Origin: Candidatus Avelusimicrobium luingense
GTDB lineage: Bacteria > Elusimicrobiota > Elusimicrobia > Elusimicrobiales > Elusimicrobiaceae
Assembly: GCA_900315845.1 (NCBI GenBank)
Contig: OOHK01000006.1
Location: forward strand, 62,001-126,000
DNA length: 64,000 nt
Direction of reading: 5' to 3'
In this document: piece by piece, positions 43,260 through 51,390 of the stretch
How the letters are laid out: each line of letters begins with the position of its first letter
How positions within the stretch are numbered: the first letter of the stretch is position 1
Position numbers and translations under genes: made by a program
Notes under the pieces: generated by a model
Seen by the model: the letters and a program-made list of their open reading frames with translations, nothing else
Told to the model about the DNA's origin: nothing
Database searches by the model: none

Positions 43260-45212
43260 ATGAAAAAAATTTATTCTCTGTTACTTGCTGTTTTTTTTCT
43301 TCCCGCGTTGGGGATTGTGTCCGGCGCGCAAACGTATGACACATCGGCAAACGACCCGGAAAAAATCTATCTGTTTGACTCGGATATTACCGTCCATACA
43401 GACGGCTCTATTACCGTTGTTGAAAACATTACCCTTAACGTCAAACATCAAAACATTAACCGCGGTATTTACCGCGATATCCCCGTTTCCCGCACAGAAA
43501 AAGTGCTACCTGTTTCGTTGCAATTTGACGGACAAGAACATCCGTTTTTTGTAGAGAAAAATAACAGCATATTAACTATCAATTTCGGAGATGATAATTA
43601 TATCCCCGTCGGCAAACATACCTATACCTTTACGTACACATTTATCGGAGCCGTTGATTCTTATAAGGACTACGACGAGCTCTATTGGAACGTTACCGGA
43701 AACAATTGGGCTTTCTCCATGGATAAAGCTCGCGTGCACGTAACATTTCCCGAACAAGTAAAAGTACAAAAAGACGGTATTTCGCTCTATACAGGGCCCA
43801 AAGGCGGCAAAGCCAATCATACTGAAGAAGTAGGAAAACTGACTTACGAAACAACCCGCCCGTTATCACCGCGCGAAGGGATGACCATTGCTATTCCGTT
43901 TGATAAAGGGGTTGTCTCTATTTTATCGGCAAACATGCTGGCGGATAAATTTCGTGCCGAGCGGATTTTTTGGTTTCGCTTACTCCGCGCCCCGTTACGT
44001 ATTGCGATCATCCTCGGTGTGTTTTTAATTTGCTTTATGGCAATTACTTGGTGGACGAAAGGCCGAGATCCCTTTTATACGCTCGTTCCGCAGTATGAAC
44101 CGCCGCGCGAGTTTTCCCCCGCTTTTATATACTATTTAGAACACTTACGAATCAATACCGCCATGCATACGTGTTCGCTACTTCATTTGGCGCTTAACGG
44201 ATATATAAAAATCACTCCTTTAGACCGCAACAAAACCAAACTAACCCGGTTACGCCAAGATACGGACGGCTTACCCGTTGAAGAAAAAATTGTGCTTAAG
44301 CAGTTATTTCCCAAAGATACCGAAACGCGCACGTTGGCGCCGTACTCAGCCGAAGATATTTTTCACCACATTGACACCAAAACCGACGACGAATTTCAAA
44401 AGATGGCCGAACCTTTCATCAATCAAAATACTCCCTATGTAAAAACGGTATTTCGTCTTTTGTGTTTATTAGGATTGTTACCCGGATTAGCGGGCATACT
44501 GGGAGCCGTTACATTGATTTACAATCCCGGCGTTTGGGAAATGTTTAACGATACCGGAGTATTTATTTCTTCAATTGACGAAGGCAACATTACGCTGCTT
44601 ATTTTACCGTTTATCGGGGCGATATTCTTATCCCTGTTTAATATTGTTTTAGCAACTATGCCGAAACAGATTCAACCGAAATGGGGTATCCTTCCGATGT
44701 TGTTTCCTACCCAACTATTTGCTGCGATACTTATTGCTATGCAAAACACGCGTTACAGTATATTTTGTCAACTAATATTTGTTAGTATCGTGCTTTTGTT
44801 TAGTTTATATACGTATCTCATACGTAACGTAACACAGCAGGGCCAGCAACTCTATACCGAATTGTATGGGTTCAAGCATTATTTGCGCGTTGCCGAAACG
44901 TACCGCACTTTAGCGTCCAACCCACAAAATGCGGAAACTATTTTCTGCAATTTTTTGCCTTATGCCTTTGCGCTGGGGTTAAAAAACCAATGGATAAAGA
45001 ATTTCAAAGGTATTTTATCACAAGCGGTATTGGAACGCTGCACAGAAGCAGCCGGCGGGACTCATTTTATCACAAGCGACTTATCCCGCGCCGTTTCCAG
45101 CGCAAGCAGTAGCCGCCCCAGTGAAAGTAGCCGTAGCAGTGGCGGTGGCGGGAGCCACGGAGGAGGAAGTTCCGGCGGCGGTCACGGCGGTGGTGGCGGC
45201 GGCGGAAGATAA
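43260..45212 (+). CDS. DUF2207 membrane protein (copy 2)
   Basis: 650 residues, a tandem paralogue of the preceding gene. The first ~50 mature residues are almost identical, also at DNA level; the middle (after the first TM) is clearly diverged. Tail: a Ser/Arg-rich stretch, then GGGGSHGGGSSGGGHGGGGGGGR. ATG at 43260 is chosen over upstream in-frame codons, which would read backwards through the previous Gly-rich tail. Leaderless start likely. Confidence 0.85.
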   Translation: MKKIYSLLLAVFFLPALGIVSGAQTYDTSANDPEKIYLFDSDITVHTDGSITVVENITLNVKHQNINRGIYRDIPVSRTEKVLPVSLQFDGQEHPFFVEKNNSILTINFGDDNYIPVGKHTYTFTYTFIGAVDSYKDYDELYWNVTGNNWAFSMDKARVHVTFPEQVKVQKDGISLYTGPKGGKANHTEEVGKLTYETTRPLSPREGMTIAIPFDKGVVSILSANMLADKFRAERIFWFRLLRAPLRIAIILGVFLICFMAITWWTKGRDPFYTLVPQYEPPREFSPAFIYYLEHLRINTAMHTCSLLHLALNGYIKITPLDRNKTKLTRLRQDTDGLPVEEKIVLKQLFPKDTETRTLAPYSAEDIFHHIDTKTDDEFQKMAEPFINQNTPYVKTVFRLLCLLGLLPGLAGILGAVTLIYNPGVWEMFNDTGVFISSIDEGNITLLILPFIGAIFLSLFNIVLATMPKQIQPKWGILPMLFPTQLFAAILIAMQNTRYSIFCQLIFVSIVLLFSLYTYLIRNVTQQGQQLYTELYGFKHYLRVAETYRTLASNPQNAETIFCNFLPYAFALGLKNQWIKNFKGILSQAVLERCTEAAGGTHFITSDLSRAVSSASSSRPSESSRSSGGGGSHGGGSSGGGHGGGGGGGR

Positions 45213-45221
45213 AATTTGATA

Positions 45222-45251
45222 AAACTCCCCGGGCTTATGCTCGGGGAGTTT
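45222..45251. terminator. Terminator after the DUF2207 pair and the 36-aa gene
   Basis: Stem AACTCCCCG/CGGGGAGTT; it lies between two converging reading frames and can serve both. Confidence 0.8.
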
Positions 45252-45361
45252 CATTTTTCCGCAACAATAAATTGGTGGCTATATTTTTCCAAATTTTCGC
45301 TTACCCAAAAATCTTCAAACAACTTCCGGGCTTGCGTGGCGTAATCATTTAGAAGTGGCAT
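45251..45361 (-). CDS. Possible 36-aa small protein, divergent from fmt
   Basis: An ATG at 45361 opens 36 codons starting MPLLNDYATQARKLFEDFW and ending in a stop that abuts the terminator at 45251. TATACT lies exactly 6 nt before the ATG, matching the leaderless pattern of nearby genes. The sequence is amphipathic with tryptophan and phenylalanine pairs. It is too short to assign; it could be a small protein or the tail of a lost gene. The shared layout and terminator raise it above chance. Confidence 0.4.
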   Translation of the reverse strand: MPLLNDYATQARKLFEDFWVSENLEKYSHQFIVAEK

Positions 45362-45408
45362 TTTTAGAGTATACAAAAATCGACGCACTATTTGATAAAA
45401 TTAAATAT

Positions 45409-46365
45409 ATGGTTAAACTGAACACGATTTTTTTCGGTACGCCCGATATTTCCGTGCCGTTTTTACAACGCACCCACGAACTTACGAACGTAAAACTCGT
45501 CGTTACGCAAGCCGATAAACCGCGCGGACGCGGGATGGAAGTATCCGCTTGCCCCGTCAAACAAATGGCACAAAATTTGGGGCTTCCGGTTTTATCACCC
45601 GAAAAATTAAAAGACAGTTTTGATGAAATTTCAAAAATTCCTTTTGATGTAGGTATCGTCGTAGCGTACGGAAAAATTTTCCGCCCGAATTTTATTGCGC
45701 TACCTAAATTGGGGCTGATCAATGTACATTTTTCTTTACTGCCGCACTTACGCGGCGCGGCCCCTGTACAACAAGCGTTACTGCAAGGTTATACCCAAAC
45801 CGGCGTTTCCACTTTTTGGATAAACGAAGGAATGGATGACGGGCCGTTATTTCTGCAAAAAAAATTAGATATTGCCCCGCAAGACAATGCCAAAACGTTG
45901 TTTGAAAAATTAACCGCGCTTGGGTTAGAGGCTTTGCAAGAAACAATTTTACAATTAGAGCAAGGTAATATACTCCGCACGCCGCAACAAGGCGTGCCCA
46001 CCCTTGCCCCGATGCTTCAAAAAGAAGATGCACTTTTGCATCCGGCCGATTTAACCGCCACACAATTACATAACCGCGTGCGCGGACTTGCGTGCGGGCC
46101 TAAGCCCAAAATTCCGTTTTTGCATAACGGGAAATCAGATTGGTTACTAGTGTTACAAACCCAACCGGAACAAAACACCGACACCCAAGCCCCCGGCACC
46201 GTATTGGCTATTGAGAGAAACCGCGGAATTTTAGTAAAATGTAAAGAGGGTGCGGTGTGGATCAGTCAAGTACAACCCGCCGGTAAAAAACCCATGCCCG
46301 CAGCAGATTTTGCAAACGGACGCGCCTTACATACAGGCGATTTGATTTTTGTAGAAAAATTATGA
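45409..46365 (+). CDS. fmt: Methionyl-tRNA formyltransferase
   Basis: 318 residues, the usual length. FFGTPDISVPFL opens the formyl-THF domain; NVHFSLLPHLRGAAPVQQALLQG holds the catalytic Asn/His region with SLLPxxRGAAPI, followed by MDDGPLF. A C-terminal OB-like part (VRGLACGPKPKI, ADFANGRALHTGD) ends the protein. It formylates initiator Met-tRNA. The next gene overlaps by 4 nt (ATGA). ATG at 45409 has TAAAAT 7 nt upstream and no ribosome site; an in-frame GTG at 45355 gives extra residues unlike Fmt. Confidence 0.93.
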   Translation: MVKLNTIFFGTPDISVPFLQRTHELTNVKLVVTQADKPRGRGMEVSACPVKQMAQNLGLPVLSPEKLKDSFDEISKIPFDVGIVVAYGKIFRPNFIALPKLGLINVHFSLLPHLRGAAPVQQALLQGYTQTGVSTFWINEGMDDGPLFLQKKLDIAPQDNAKTLFEKLTALGLEALQETILQLEQGNILRTPQQGVPTLAPMLQKEDALLHPADLTATQLHNRVRGLACGPKPKIPFLHNGKSDWLLVLQTQPEQNTDTQAPGTVLAIERNRGILVKCKEGAVWISQVQPAGKKPMPAADFANGRALHTGDLIFVEKL

Positions 46366-47366
46366 CACAAAACGAACAAAATTTTGACGATTTTTTAAAT
46401 AACAAGCCCAAAAAATCACGCCGGCTTACCAAATGGGTTATCGCCTTGGTAGTGCTTGCGTTTTTTGTTGCCTTACTTTTCGTATCGGCCGACTGGGTGA
46501 TGGGCGCACTCGTGCATACGCGCAAAGAAGTGTCCGTGCCCGACTTAACCAAAAAACCCGTTTCGCAAGCATTAGGCTTGCTCGCCGCACAAAATTTAGC
46601 CATTAAACAAGCGGGCGTAGAATTTGCCCAGAATGTTCCCCCCGGCTCTGTACTTCGTCAAATTCCATCTGCCGGTTCAACCGTGCGGGAAGGCCGCGTG
46701 ATTCGTGTATGGATCAGCCAAGGGGATGAAATGGTCTTTGTACCGACGTTAGTTGGCACCGACTTACGAAGCGCGCAACTAGCCGTACGTCAAGCAGGGT
46801 TAAGCGTAGGCAAGGTGGAAAATGCCTATTCGCTTACGTATGAAAAAGGGCTGATCGTCGCGCAAAATCCCAAAGCAGACAGTATGGTACAAAAAGGAGA
46901 AACCGTTTCGCTGATTATTTCCAACGGTCAACCGCCATCCAGCGTTGTATTAGTACCTAATTTCAAAGGCAAAAATTTATCCGAAGCCACGCTGTGGGCC
47001 AGTGCGCAAAACATCAATTTAATTATCAAAGAAGATCCGACCAGCGCATTTCGTAACGGCACGATTGCGGCACAACGTCCGGCGGCAGATAGTCAAACTG
47101 CCCCCGGTACAAACGTAGAAGTTACCGTCAGCCGCCGCCCGATTAGTGATGATGAAAAAGTATATCACCTGCACTACGAAATGCCGCAAGGTAAAAACGC
47201 CAGTCATGTGCGCGTAGTGCTGGAAGATGAGACGGGTGAAAATGAAATTTTGAATGAAACCAAGCAACCCGGCTCTAAAATCAATTTGGAAATTCCGTAT
47301 GCGGGCACCGCTACTTTACGCATCTTTACCGACGGAGTGTTAGTACGGGAACGGGAGATTTTATAA
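46362..47366 (+). CDS. Membrane-anchored PASTA-domain protein
   Basis: 334 residues: a short cytoplasmic head with KPKKSRR, a transmembrane helix (about 25-48), then three PASTA repeats (about 56-121, 124-192 and 196-265; VSVPDLTKKPVSQALGLL, VFVPTLVGTDLRSAQLAVRQAGL, VLVPNFKGKNLSEATLWA). A further beta domain closes the protein. PASTA units bind peptidoglycan fragments, normally in PknB-type kinases or PBPs. There is no kinase domain here, so it may be a wall sensor or anchor. It overlaps fmt by 4 nt. Confidence 0.87.
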   Translation: MTQNEQNFDDFLNNKPKKSRRLTKWVIALVVLAFFVALLFVSADWVMGALVHTRKEVSVPDLTKKPVSQALGLLAAQNLAIKQAGVEFAQNVPPGSVLRQIPSAGSTVREGRVIRVWISQGDEMVFVPTLVGTDLRSAQLAVRQAGLSVGKVENAYSLTYEKGLIVAQNPKADSMVQKGETVSLIISNGQPPSSVVLVPNFKGKNLSEATLWASAQNINLIIKEDPTSAFRNGTIAAQRPAADSQTAPGTNVEVTVSRRPISDDEKVYHLHYEMPQGKNASHVRVVLEDETGENEILNETKQPGSKINLEIPYAGTATLRIFTDGVLVREREIL

Positions 47367-47368
47367 AA

Positions 47369-48049
47369 ATGACTTCCAAAATTCCCCCCGCAAATGGTAA
47401 AATATATGTTGCGCCGTCTTTATTGTCTGCCGATTTGTGGCAGTTAGGGCAAGACGTGCAACGTGTAGAACTGGCCGGAGCCGATTGGTTACATGTGGAC
47501 GTAATGGACGGACACTTTGTACCGAATTTAAGTTTTGGGCCGGCATTAGTGCGTTCTTTGAAGAAAAACACTTCCTTACCGCTGGATGTGCATTTGATGG
47601 TGGAACATCCGGCCCGGTTTATTGAGCCGTTTACTAAAGCCGGGGCTGATTTACTGACCGTACATTTGGAAGCGCAAGATGATGTAAAAGATGTGTTGAA
47701 ACAAATTCATGCGCTGGGAATAAAAGTGGGTGTATCTATTAAACCCGACACCGATGTCCGGTCCATTATTCCGGTATTGGAAGAAACCGATTTGATTTTA
47801 GTAATGAGTGTATATCCGGGCTTTGGCGGGCAAGAATTTTTGCCCGAGGCGCCCGAAAGAATACGGCAAATTCGCCAACTGATAACGAAAACAAACCGTC
47901 CGGTTTGGTTGGAAGTGGATGGCGGTATTAACGCGCAAACCGCGCGCGAAGTTGTACAAGCGGGGGCAGATGTGTTAGTAGCCGGAAATGCAATTTTTAG
48001 TGCAAAAGATCCTGCTGTGGCCCTTAAACAAATTAAGCAGGCATCTTAG
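47369..48049 (+). CDS. rpe: Ribulose-phosphate 3-epimerase
   Basis: 226 residues, TIM barrel: APSLLSADL, DWLHVDVMDGHFVPNLSFGP, VDVHLMVEHP-like LDVHLMVEHPARFI, MSVYPGFGGQEF and EVDGGINAQTA. It interconverts ribulose-5-P and xylulose-5-P, linking the two branches of the pentose phosphate pathway. The start follows the PASTA gene by 2 bp. The first 11 residues are a short extension. Confidence 0.94.
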   Translation: MTSKIPPANGKIYVAPSLLSADLWQLGQDVQRVELAGADWLHVDVMDGHFVPNLSFGPALVRSLKKNTSLPLDVHLMVEHPARFIEPFTKAGADLLTVHLEAQDDVKDVLKQIHALGIKVGVSIKPDTDVRSIIPVLEETDLILVMSVYPGFGGQEFLPEAPERIRQIRQLITKTNRPVWLEVDGGINAQTAREVVQAGADVLVAGNAIFSAKDPAVALKQIKQAS

Positions 48050-48106
48050 TACATTTAATATCAACCTTTTGCACCAATGCAGAAGGTACATAAGGAGAGT
48101 CATACA

Positions 48107-48355
48107 ATGGCAGTAGTAATTAGATTACAACGGGTAGGCAAAAAAGCCCAACCTCAATACAGAGTCGTCGCAATTGAAAAGAAATCAGCGGTCGGCCAAG
48201 AAGCAAAAGAAGTGTTAGGGCAATATCACCCGTGCAATCCGAACGCCGCCGAACAAATTAAACTCAATATGCCCCGTGTGGAATATTGGATGAAAATCGG
48301 CGCCAAACCGTCGGAAACCGTCGCTAGTTTGATTAAAAAAGCCAGCGCCAAATAA
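48107..48355 (+). CDS. rpsP: 30S ribosomal protein S16
   Basis: 82 residues, normal length. VIRLQRVGKKAQPQYRVVAIEKKS is the standard N-terminus, and VEYWMKIGAKPSETVASLIKKA the C-terminus. AAGGAGAGTC precedes ATG at 48107; an earlier in-frame start at 48077 lacks this. First gene of the rpsP-khpA-trmD-rplS operon. Confidence 0.95.
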   Translation: MAVVIRLQRVGKKAQPQYRVVAIEKKSAVGQEAKEVLGQYHPCNPNAAEQIKLNMPRVEYWMKIGAKPSETVASLIKKASAK

Positions 48356-48370
48356 TCAACGGGGCTTGTT

Positions 48371-48601
48371 ATGAAAGAACTAGCCACGTTAATTTTGAAA
48401 TCGCTTTCTTCTACGCCTCAAGACGTAGTTGTAGAAGAAAAGGTAGAAGACAATCGGATTTTCTTGTCCACGAAAGTGGGCTCGGCTGATAAAGGTAAAA
48501 TCATTGGCAAAGACGGTTGTATCATCAAAGCCGTACGCACGGTTTTGAGTGCCGCCGGAGCCAAGCAGGATAAAAAAGTTACCCTAAAGTTGGAAGACTA
48601 A
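48371..48601 (+). CDS. khpA: KH-domain RNA-binding protein KhpA
   Basis: 76 residues with one KH domain: VGSADKGKIIGKDGCIIKAVRTVLSAAG (GxxG loop GKDG). Small KH proteins next to rpsP and trmD are typically KhpA, which binds RNA and, with KhpB, affects cell division in some species. It overlaps the trmD start by one base. Confidence 0.93.
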   Translation: MKELATLILKSLSSTPQDVVVEEKVEDNRIFLSTKVGSADKGKIIGKDGCIIKAVRTVLSAAGAKQDKKVTLKLED

Positions 48602-49317
48602 TGAAAATTGACGTTATCACCGCTTTTGAAGAAATGATAGACCAAACGCTTTCCCACAGTATTGTCGGGCGGGCGCGCAAAGCGGGGATAATCAAGTTGG
48701 CAACGTTAAGTCCGCGGGTATTCACAACGGACAAACACCAAACGATTGACGATCGCCCCTATGGTGGCGGGCCCGGAATGTTAATGAAGGCCGAACCGCT
48801 GTATCAGGCGATTAAAAAGTTACGTAAAAAAACATCTTTCGTAATTTTAACCAGCCCGCGCGGGCAAACCTTTGACCAAACCTTGGCCAAAAAGTTAGCC
48901 AAAAAGCGCCACCTGATTTTTGTGTGCGGGCATTACGAAGGAATAGATGCGCGGATTTATCCGCAGGTGGATTTAGAAGTATCTTTGGGCAATTTTATTT
49001 TGACGGGCGGAGAACTTGCCGCTTGCACCATGATAGACGCGATTACGCGGTTGCAGAAAGGCACTTTTAAGAAGCAAGACGTAACGACCAGTGAATCGTT
49101 TGAAGAAGGGCTGTTAGAAGCCCCCCAGTACACCCGCCCGGAAGTTTGGCGGGGATTACGAGTACCCGAGGTTTTACTGAACGGAAACCATAAAGAAATC
49201 GCCGCGTGGAAACACGAACAGGCACTCAGATTAACAAAACAATTAAGGCCCGATTTACTAACCGCCTCTCAACCGGTAAAAAAGGCCGTAAAGAAAAAAA
49301 CAATTCGGAGGAAGTAG
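48601..49317 (+). CDS. trmD: tRNA (guanine-N1-)-methyltransferase
   Basis: 238 residues of TrmD, which makes m1G37 in tRNAs. [50 protein letters not shown] and [24 protein letters not shown] form the trefoil-knot SAM site. The tail is basic ([12 protein letters not shown]). It starts at the khpA stop and is followed 4 bp later by rplS. rimM, usual upstream, is missing. Confidence 0.95.
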   Translation: MKIDVITAFEEMIDQTLSHSIVGRARKAGIIKLATLSPRVFTTDKHQTIDDRPYGGGPGMLMKAEPLYQAIKKLRKKTSFVILTSPRGQTFDQTLAKKLAKKRHLIFVCGHYEGIDARIYPQVDLEVSLGNFILTGGELAACTMIDAITRLQKGTFKKQDVTTSESFEEGLLEAPQYTRPEVWRGLRVPEVLLNGNHKEIAAWKHEQALRLTKQLRPDLLTASQPVKKAVKKKTIRRK

Positions 49318-49321
49318 TTTT

Positions 49322-49702
49322 ATGAATATCAACGATATTAAACACAATCTCAAAACCAATGTCCCGTCTTTCAAAGCCGGCGACACGGTACGTGTCAAAG
49401 TAAAAGTAGTAGAAGGCGACACGGAACGCTTACAAGCGTTTGACGGCGTAGTTATTGCCCGCAAAGGCAGCGGCATTGGCGAGACTTTTACCGTACGCAA
49501 AGTATCCTTTGGCGTAGGCGTGGAACGCATTTTCCCGGTGCACTCTCCCCGGGTGGACAGCATTGAAGTACTCAAAATCGGCAAAGTACGCCGCGCTAAA
49601 CTCAATTACTTGACCAAACTGTCCGGTAAAGCGGCCCGCTTACAAGAACTTAAAAAACCCACCGAGACTACCACGGAAGCCCCGGTGCAAGAGGCGAAAT
49701 AA
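49322..49702 (+). CDS. rplS: 50S ribosomal protein L19
   Basis: 126 residues. [67 protein letters not shown] matches L19 closely. The C-terminal Thr/Glu-rich tail is a short extension. Last gene of the operon, followed by a strong terminator. Confidence 0.95.
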   Translation: MNINDIKHNLKTNVPSFKAGDTVRVKVKVVEGDTERLQAFDGVVIARKGSGIGETFTVRKVSFGVGVERIFPVHSPRVDSIEVLKIGKVRRAKLNYLTKLSGKAARLQELKKPTETTTEAPVQEAK

Positions 49703-49734
49703 TTATCTAAGGATAATTAAAAACTCCGAATATA

Positions 49735-49763
49735 CCCCCCGGATAAACGCGTTATCCGGGGGT
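49735..49763. terminator. Bidirectional terminator after rplS
   Basis: Stem CCCCCGGATAA/TTATCCGGGGG, shared with the converging pilin-like gene. Confidence 0.9.
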
Positions 49764-49793
49764 TTATTGTCTGTAAATTGTCTGTAAATAGTT

Positions 49794-50345
49794 TTAAGGC
49801 AAGGCAAACAAATGAGCATTAGAAACATATTCCGAGATCCATTTTCCACGAAATAGTTTTTGGCAATAGATTCCTTTTGTAAGCACATAAGTTCCGGCAG
49901 TCCGTTCGTAACAATATAGGGTATTGGGTGACACCGTTGACAAATTTCCTACATTTTGAAAAATAGCAAAACCGGCTCCGGCATATTGTCCAGCAGTCCG
50001 TATGGCTACGATACCCTGTACTCCCGCGGTTTCTTGAATGGCAACCCCCCACTCCGTATTAGTAGGACAACCATCGTAAAGTTGAGCACAAAGATGTTGT
50101 GTTTTTTGCGCATCGGATAGTCCAATATCCAAACTATCTACATCCGCATATGTAACGTATGTACCGTTTGCTATATGATATGCCTCTGCTGCCTGAGCCA
50201 ATGATTTAACCAGTGTTATTCCTTGTACGGCTTTACTTTTTTCTACCGCTTTTTGATATTGCGGGAGTGCCACTGCCGCCAAAATACCGATAATGAGTAC
50301 AACAACTAAAAGTTCAATAAGCGTAAATGCTTGTTTGTTTTTCAT
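49794..50345 (-). CDS. Type IV pilin-like protein
   Basis: 183 residues. Very short leader MKNKQA, then FTLIE: the residue before the cleavage point is Ala rather than the usual Gly. The helix and ALPQYQKAVEKSKAVQG follow as in the sibling at 62440. Cys pairs are seen in HLCAQLYDGC and LYCYERTAGTYVLTKGIYC. Solitary gene, transcribed toward rplS. AGAGGG lies upstream of the ATG. Confidence 0.85.
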   Translation of the reverse strand: MKNKQAFTLIELLVVVLIIGILAAVALPQYQKAVEKSKAVQGITLVKSLAQAAEAYHIANGTYVTYADVDSLDIGLSDAQKTQHLCAQLYDGCPTNTEWGVAIQETAGVQGIVAIRTAGQYAGAGFAIFQNVGNLSTVSPNTLYCYERTAGTYVLTKGIYCQKLFRGKWISEYVSNAHLFALP

Positions 50346-50444
50346 ACATTTATCCCTCTTTTTACAAAATGTTCCAACAAATAAAATCTAGCAAAAAAAA
50401 AACGATGTCAAGTCTTACACAAGAACAAGCACACAACACAACAA

Positions 50445-50474
50445 AAATGCCCCGCTAAAATCAGCGGGGCATTG
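50445..50474 (-). terminator. Terminator after the Pal-like gene
   Basis: Stem ATGCCCCGCT/AGCGGGGCAT between the lipoprotein gene and the next gene. Confidence 0.85.
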
Positions 50475-50499
50475 TCATCACAACTATCCTATTTATGTC

Positions 50500-51033
50500 C
50501 TAATAAATTGCGTGCCAACTGCGTTTGGTGATCTTGAAATCTACACGACGGTTCGCGCGGCGTCCTTCGGATGAGTTATCCAACGTAATCGGGCGAGATT
50601 TGCCGTATGAGTGGATACGGATACGTTCGGCATTGATACCGCGGCTGACTAAATACGACTTCATAGCGGCCGCCCTGGAGCCGGCAATCCAGTAATTATA
50701 CTCATCAGACCCAACAATATCCGCATGGCCTTCAATAATCAGGTGCAAGGTAGTATCGTCTTGCAATACGGTAACCAGTTTATCCAATATAGGATAAGCA
50801 TCTTCCGGCGGGCGGATAGAGTCAAATTCGTAATGCACTGACGGAATCTGTAATGTTTTGCCCATCTGTTTAGCCGATTGGGCCGACAAGCGTTCATTTT
50901 TAATTTGTTGTTCCTGAATAGCCGGGTCGGTCTTTTTCGGACGGGAAAGATCATCTTCCTCCGTTTGAGCAGAAGCACACGCGGTGAGTACCGCTGCACT
51001 TAATATAAGTAAAAAAAGTTTCCAATTCTTCAT
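50500..51033 (-). CDS. Pal/OmpA-type lipoprotein
   Basis: 177 residues. Signal peptide with lipobox VLTAC, a polar linker, and an OmpA-like domain (about 70-170): HYEFDSIRPPEDAYPIL, IIEGHADIVGSDEYNYWIAGSRAAAMKSYLVSRGI and IHSYGKSRPI then RRANRRVDFKI. It binds peptidoglycan and anchors the outer membrane. Start at 51033 has AGGAGG 5 nt upstream. No tol genes are close, so Pal itself cannot be confirmed. Confidence 0.87.
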   Translation of the reverse strand: MKNWKLFLLILSAAVLTACASAQTEEDDLSRPKKTDPAIQEQQIKNERLSAQSAKQMGKTLQIPSVHYEFDSIRPPEDAYPILDKLVTVLQDDTTLHLIIEGHADIVGSDEYNYWIAGSRAAAMKSYLVSRGINAERIRIHSYGKSRPITLDNSSEGRRANRRVDFKITKRSWHAIY

Positions 51034-51390
51034 AATTCCTCCTGTGCTTATTATAGCACAATACATTAATTTGCGTAATAAAATTTATTTTATCCAAGTT
51101 ATTCACATACTGTGGATAACTTGTGGATAACCCGCTTTATACTCTACATTTTAGGGGTTTTTACGATACCCCTTTTCGGCTTTATACCCGGTTTTGGACT
51201 ATAGGCTGTGGATAACTTCTTTTTTCTGTGGATAACTTTAAAACTAAACCCGAAAAATAAAGGAAAATTTTATTTTCCCCGACGGAGAATTTATAAATTA
51301 CCACTTTTTCCCTTTTTTTCGGTCAAAAGAAAAAACCTGTTGACAAGTCCCTCTTTTTTTGCCTAAAACAGCCTTTTTTGTGCGTTTTTC
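51034..51390. other. Gene-free region with DnaA-box cluster; candidate replication origin
   Basis: 357 bp without a gene. It holds five perfect TTATNCACA boxes: 51099-51107 on the plus strand, and 51111-51119, 51122-51130, 51207-51215 and 51227-51235 on the minus strand. Rightwards follows an AT-rich, T-rich stretch (about 51240-51380) that could unwind. No dnaA, gyrB or rpmH is near. The rpsP-rplS operon would run head-on to a fork from here, which argues against an origin. The dense boxes argue for one or for a DnaA-titration site. Confidence 0.6.
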
